From Mesorhizobium australicum WSM2073 (lineage in GTDB: Bacteria; Pseudomonadota; Alphaproteobacteria; Rhizobiales; Rhizobiaceae): DNA of 64,000 bases. The stretch lies in contig NC_019973.1 of assembly GCF_000230995.2 (NCBI RefSeq), positions 5,718,001 to 5,782,000 on the forward strand, written 5' to 3'. This document shows positions 59,867 to 64,000 of the stretch, piece after piece (within the stretch, counting starts at the first letter, position 1; the number at the start of each line of letters is the position of its first letter). The translations under genes were made by a program, and so were the position numbers. The notes under the pieces were generated by a model. The model searched no databases. It had not been told where the DNA came from and saw only the letters and a program-made list of their open reading frames with translations.

Positions 59867-60212
59867 GCTAGATCGTGCAGCCGGCAGTACTGTCGCCAAA
59901 GCGCGGCGCGCCCCGTCAGCATTGCGTCCCATCAGCTCGGCCGACAGAGTAAAGCACGGCCTGGCGCAGCGCCTGCTCGAAAAGCGCCGCGTCCGACGAG
60001 TGGCGGATGGCGTTCTGCCGCCGAGTCGTCAACGACAGCCAGCTGCGGCCGGCGCACAGCTTTGCCGCTCGGCCAAGCGCCCGCCCAGATTACGGGCGGC
60101 AGTCTTGAAGGTTGAACAGCCGTCTGTTCCTGTCTTCGCGCTGGCACGGCAAGGATTGTCCAAATTGTGGGCGTCGTGCGCTTGCCGAGCGTGTCCGAAA
60201 TCCAGCGCCGGA
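59867..60212. other. Region between repeat copy B and hipA-like gene
   Basis: Frames on both strands without domains. The minus-strand piece near 60200 (LDFGHARQAHDAHNLDNPCR) looks protein-like but is unidentified. Confidence 0.35.
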
Positions 60213-61529
60213 TCAGGCGTGAACACTGTTGCGTAGTTCGTCAGCCAGAGCGCGGAGAGCGTCGGCGCTCCCTTCCAGCGCCGTAAAAGCGTAGGGATTG
60301 AGGAACTGTCGGCCCCAGAACAGATTGCGATCTGTGCGCGATAGCGCAGCTTCCTCGCTGACACTCGGCCAATTCTCCGCAATGCATCGGAGCTGGCCTT
60401 CAACAATCGCAAGAGCTTCCGGCGCGCTGAGCAGGAAGTGATGCGCGGCCTCAAGGCATGACGCGATCCGGCTCATGCGGTTATTGCCGCTGATGAGCAT
60501 GGCCTGGCTGGCCTCCTGGCCGCTGCGGGCCTGCGGACAAATATCATAGGCAGGCGTGAGGGTGAGCTTAGCCCCGTCCCAGAACGCCGCATGGTTGCGG
60601 GCATGATCGTCGGTGTTGCCGCAAAGTATATTGAATACAATGCGGCTGAACAACTCGCGGAGAGTTTCCGACGGCGCAGTGAATCGGTGGCGAATGATCT
60701 CCGCCAGATCCTGGTAGCTAGCGTAACGCGCCATCATCTCATCGAGCGCGAGCATCGTCAGCGCTGAGACCATGGATTTGCGTTGCCAGCCGCCCGTGAC
60801 CCTGATCCGGTCGAATCGCTCGACGAGCAACACGTCCTTGCCTGCGGCGCGGACGAGCGAGACGGATGCCGCTCTGATGCCGCACAAGGCGGCAAGCCGC
60901 ATGGCTATGAATTCTCCTTTGACGACGCTGTAAAGGTCGGCAGACGAGGAAAATTTCGCGACATGCTTGACGGTGTGGTCCTCGATCAGCGCCTTGGGTC
61001 TTGCCCCGCCGATCGAGCTGCCGTGATGCAGCGCCTGATCTAATTCGGGGGTGAGCGGAATACCTGTCTCTACCCGCTCCGCCGATTGGACAAGCTCTTC
61101 GAGAGTGGCATTGGCCGGTGCGCGCGGCTCGTAATTTGTGGGCGAAAACTGAAAATCGAGCGCGCCGATGCGGTCCGAGCCTGATTCCAGCAGGAACGTC
61201 AGTTCTGAAATATCGAGCTGCGCGATTTCATCGCCTTTCACACCGAATTTGCGATTGAGGATAACCCGTCGTCCCCAGGCATCGGGGGCAGCATCGCGGA
61301 TGCATCCCGGCATGGTTAGGCCAGGAAGCAAAGGCAATTCGCCTGTCTTCAGGGGCAGTTCCGGGAGATAAAGCGCGACCGCCCTGCCGAGTTCACGAAA
61401 GCTCCTGCCATAGTTGAAGCTGACGAGTCCGTCATGGGTATATAGCCGCCCGGCGACAACCGGCGCGGTCTCGCCCGGCAGCCAGACCCAGACATAGGCT
61501 TCGTCGTACTTGGGGACCTTAGAACTCAT
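60213..61529 (-). CDS. HipA-like kinase toxin, second module
   Basis: 438 aa from ATG 61529. Motifs: IRDAAPDAWGRRVILNRKFG in the N-domain, HGSSIGGARPKALIED near residue 180, catalytic CGNTDDHARNHAAFWDG near 300 and YDICPQ near 325. It belongs to a different HipA subgroup from the module at 31 kb (VWVWLPGETAPVVAGRL start). Overlaps the HipB-like gene by 11 bp. Confidence 0.9.
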   Translation of the reverse strand: MSSKVPKYDEAYVWVWLPGETAPVVAGRLYTHDGLVSFNYGRSFRELGRAVALYLPELPLKTGELPLLPGLTMPGCIRDAAPDAWGRRVILNRKFGVKGDEIAQLDISELTFLLESGSDRIGALDFQFSPTNYEPRAPANATLEELVQSAERVETGIPLTPELDQALHHGSSIGGARPKALIEDHTVKHVAKFSSSADLYSVVKGEFIAMRLAALCGIRAASVSLVRAAGKDVLLVERFDRIRVTGGWQRKSMVSALTMLALDEMMARYASYQDLAEIIRHRFTAPSETLRELFSRIVFNILCGNTDDHARNHAAFWDGAKLTLTPAYDICPQARSGQEASQAMLISGNNRMSRIASCLEAAHHFLLSAPEALAIVEGQLRCIAENWPSVSEEAALSRTDRNLFWGRQFLNPYAFTALEGSADALRALADELRNSVHA

Positions 61530-61857
61530 CGACGACCTGCTTGCCGGCCTTGTAGACGTGCTTCGGCAGCAGCGCGATGCGATCGTCCATGCGGCCTGTG
61601 AGGGCTGTGATGGCCTTGCCATCCGCATCGAACAGCTTCACACCGACAATGGCAGCAGCCTCGAACATCAGTCCGATTTCGACTTTGGGATCGCCCTTCT
61701 CGATGCGCTGCAAGGTGCTGCGTGAAACACCGATTCTCTCGGCTAACTCCTGTCCGGTTAACCGGTGCTGCATCCGGCCCAGCCGGATGGTCTTACCGAA
61801 AAGGCCAAGCGCCTCGATCGCGTAGCGCGAATAAGTCCGTTTTTGCGTTGCCGTCAT
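61519..61857 (-). CDS. HipB-like XRE-family antitoxin, second module
   Basis: 112 aa. Helix-turn-helix IRLGRMQHRLTGQELAERIG, then VSRSTLQRIEKGDPKVEIG. Its stop lies inside the hipA start region, giving coupled antitoxin-toxin translation. ATG 61857 chosen; a longer in-frame extension to 62106 reads through a remnant of another gene and is unlikely. Confidence 0.85.
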   Translation of the reverse strand: MTATQKRTYSRYAIEALGLFGKTIRLGRMQHRLTGQELAERIGVSRSTLQRIEKGDPKVEIGLMFEAAAIVGVKLFDADGKAITALTGRMDDRIALLPKHVYKAGKQVVDEF

Positions 61858-63236
61858 TAGGCCACCGTGATCCATGCATGAGCCATATCTCAGGCTTTCG
61901 GCCTTTATATAGGTCATCTTCGCAGAGCGAGGCAAGCATCCGTCTCCTATATGATCCAAACCCCTGAGTCGCCCTTTATAAGCAGCAAGAGTTCGCAGCA
62001 GGAGCCAATGAACCCCGATTACTTGGGCGGTCTCACTTATTTGCCTTTTCTCGCCGAGCACCCGCTCCAAGTTCTCATACACCCCAGGCTGCCGTTCATC
62101 TGGCATGCGTTCCAGAGTGCGCAGCTTCCAGCGAACGGCGGGCAGCTTGTCCGCCCCTTCAATGCCGAGCAGATCCCATTGCGGGGCGGGCTTCGAAGGA
62201 GAGCAGGAATTTTCGCTGATCGTCGGTCAATGCCTGGTTGAGCCGGTGATCAGCCGCTTGCGAACGTCGAGCAATTGATCGAGGCTCACCTCGATCTGCG
62301 ACATGCGCAGAATTTCTCTCGGCGGTCGAAGAAGGCATCGCCTTGATGCCACACAATCTCGGTTTCCGCCGGTCTCGTGTGAATCTGTTGGCTTCACAAA
62401 ATGAAGAGGACATGCAGGCCGGCTTGCCCGTCATGCGGCAATTCGTTCGCTGGGATCAACAGAAACTCCGAGAATTGGATGGTTGCGGCCTTGACCATTC
62501 GCACTTTCCGTCTTCTGAGCGCTTGGCGATGGGAAAACAGCTGTCCGACCACATCCTGGCATTGAATCCCCCGATAGCGACCAATGCAAGCTCGTGCCTT
62601 ACCCGTTGGCAGCTCTGTACTATCACGAGAGCGGCAACAAAGACTCGGGCGATCGAGTTGATCGACCTGACACTGAAGTCGCAGGGCGGTCCGTAGCTTA
62701 TCCGCGACGAAGATGAACAGCATTTGCTGCAGTTCCTGGCCTACTTCAAGGGTGAGAAGGTTTGTTACGGCGCTGTGTGTGCGGCTCCAAACAATGGCCG
62801 ATTCGACAGCTGGTATACCGTTTCCGGCTGACCATCAGGTTTATGTTAGGGACAGAATTGGCCGGGCGGACAGCTCTTGATGCGAACGGCGCAAAGCCGC
62901 CCGGTCTGCGAGATCGCCTTGGCTGCTCTTTTGGACTTAGGTCCGAAGGACGGCGGTCTGCTACGACGCCACCGCCTTTGGTTAAGCGGGGCATGAGCTG
63001 AGCTACGCGTTTGCCCGCTTCGAACCGGCTTCGCGCACCGGTGCCAGATGGCCCCCGGAACCTTAAAATCGACCGGCGACAACACCTTCACGCCGGCCGG
63101 ATCATGCCTGGCGGACCGCCCGGATAATCCTGAGATCCTGGCCGACGTCGGCGCCGCTTGGGTAGCTGCGATTGAAATCGTTTGGGCGCAGATGCAACGT
63201 GGGTCCTTATTCCACGCATCGTTTTACGTGCTCAGC
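61858..63236. other. Gene-poor stretch with gene remnants
   Basis: Besides the AbiEii-like remnant (62010-62290) I see only short frames, for example 62343-62696 plus and 62762-63001 plus, without domains. Confidence 0.4.
62010..62290 (-). pseudogene. AbiEii/AbiGii-type nucleotidyltransferase C-terminal remnant
   Basis: The minus strand carries LTDDQRKFLLSFEA and, in another frame, GADKLPAVRWKLRTLERM, then YENLERVLG. These match the conserved C-terminal end of AbiEii toxins (F-L-LSF...LPAV-x-WKL-x-NL). The N-terminal catalytic part is missing and the two pieces are in different frames, so it is a dead fragment. Confidence 0.55.
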
Positions 63237-63640
63237 TCAAAACGTCAGCTTGAAGCCGGCCGACAGGGTGAAGGCATAGGAGTCCATGCCAGCGCTGTTG
63301 CTACCCTTGATGCTTAGCTCTCCGCCGGTCGCGATGCTGTAGTCCGGGTTCTAGCCTTTCTTGGGAAAATATTGTCCAGATTGCCGGCCAGGAAGACGCT
63401 GGCGCGGCCGGTTATCTGATAGTCGATCTTGGCTGGCCGAGATGAACGGCACCGTGGAGAAGTCGTCGTCAAATCGCAGCCCGGGCCAATCGCCCCCCAT
63501 TGATGGTCAACATCGCTTGCGTCGATGGTCAGGCCGCCGCGGAGCAGACCCGAGGGCGTCAAGTGCTGAGCGTCGTGGTTGCTTCCGCGCCAAGGAACAC
63601 GCCGAAATAGCGCTGTTCGTAATCGATGCTGGCTTCGCCG
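63237..63640 (-). pseudogene. Outer-membrane beta-barrel/autotransporter C-terminal remnant
   Basis: The minus-strand sequence ends NSAGMDSYAFTLSAGFKLTF before a TGA, the alternating strand with terminal Phe of outer-membrane barrels. Upstream pieces (KIDYQITGRASVFLAGNLDN; LRGGLTIDASDVDHQWGAIG) are in other frames. No intact gene. Confidence 0.55.
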
Positions 63641-63687
63641 TCCGGGAACTTGCCGCGTTTCTCGCGGAAGCCGAAGCCGTTCCCACT

Positions 63688-63731
63688 ATATATGTACGAT
63701 CCCCTTAGGCATATATGTACGATCCCGTTAG
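63688..63731. repeat. Tandem short direct repeat
   Basis: ATATATGTACGATCCCCTTAG is followed by a near copy ATATATGTACGATCCCGTTAG (one mismatch), a unit of about 24 bp in two copies. Function unknown; it interrupts the outer-membrane-protein remnant. Confidence 0.6.
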
Positions 63732-64000
63732 TCGCTCCGCTTCATGTTCGTGTAATTGACGCCGCCATGAAGGTTGAGAACCGTGGCACGCTGATCACGA
63801 AACCTCGGCCGCCTGCGCCGTCCAAATTGATGTAGCGGTCAAGGTGGGTGTCGGAGTGGATTGACTGATCCGACCAATCCCGTTCGGCAGAGCTCGGCGC
63901 TTCCTTGAGCCAATCATAGCAGCGATTCATGGGGCCGCCTCCTCGGGATAGCCGTTGGTGATCTCTCGTTGAACGACGGCGGCTCTCAGCGACCGTTCGA
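63732..64000 (-). pseudogene. Further outer-membrane protein remnant
   Basis: The minus strand near 63780-63730 reads VLNLHGGVNYTNMKRSD in one frame, and INLDGAGGRGFVISVPR lies in another just upstream. This is barrel-like sequence probably belonging to the same decayed gene as 63237-63640. Nothing else is supported to the window end. Confidence 0.35.

Noticed and set aside
59799..60236. 145-codon plus-strand frame after repeat copy B
   Set aside because: Only its first 20 codons are shared with copy A; the rest is Arg/Ala-rich and overlaps the hipA end, so a gene is not supported.

Overview
The window looks like part of a symbiosis island of a Mesorhizobium-type rhizobium. It carries a VirD4 coupling protein with VirD4-dependent effectors, several NifA/sigma-54 promoters and a rhizobial gibberellin operon. 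It also has a Ros/MucR regulator, an opine-like ABC transport and arginine catabolic locus, toxin-antitoxin modules and many broken genes. The mosaic of intact genes, pseudogenes, IS remnants and gene-poor stretches is typical of integrated accessory DNA.

Layout. 1-4.7 kb: minus-strand type IV secretion block with a VirF/Msi061-like effector behind a vir box, virD4, and a large repeat-containing effector that runs off the left edge. 4.7-7.0 kb: gene-poor. 7.0-7.9 kb: RHH/PIN toxin-antitoxin pair. 8.1-21.7 kb: LysR regulator and a plus-strand locus with a CapA-like phosphoesterase, an M20 amidohydrolase, an alanine-racemase-like protein, a four-gene polar amino acid/opine ABC transporter, arginase, ornithine cyclodeaminase, a CtlX-like protein and a DDAH-like hydrolase. 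A 46-bp element is repeated exactly before both halves of this locus. 22.2-27.9 kb: a PRMT7-like protein arginine methyltransferase, a second SAM methyltransferase-like gene, a large unknown gene and a third methyltransferase on the opposite strand. The first and the last each have a -24/-12 promoter with NifA upstream activator sequences (UAS). 29-34 kb: frameshifted BRCT gene and a HipB/HipA module. 34-41 kb: methyl-cycle genes (truncated ArsR regulator, glyA, metK, adenosine kinase, decayed metE behind a B12-riboswitch fragment) and tdh. 41-46 kb: broken cytochrome c peroxidase, mucR, hemN, broken prephenate dehydratase, cspA.

46.4-59.9 kb: gibberellin operon cyp114-fd-sdr-cyp117-ggps-cps-ks-idi behind a NifA/sigma-54 promoter. 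No cyp112 is present and sdr has multiple frameshifts. The promoter region occurs again, in direct orientation, about 13 kb downstream. Between the operon and the second copy are an IS remnant, a response regulator fused to a kinase ATPase domain, and a small exported-protein ORF. 60.2-61.9 kb: second HipA/HipB module. 62-64 kb: remnants of AbiEii-like and outer-membrane-protein genes.

Main hypothesis: the symbiotically controlled methyltransferase genes lie next to genes for uptake and hydrolysis of (methyl)arginine-type compounds, and a methyl-donor recycling set is nearby. This resembles the rhizopine arrangement, in which bacteroids synthesise a compound that free-living kin catabolise. 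The promoters and gene families are read from the sequence; the product and the ecological role are inference.
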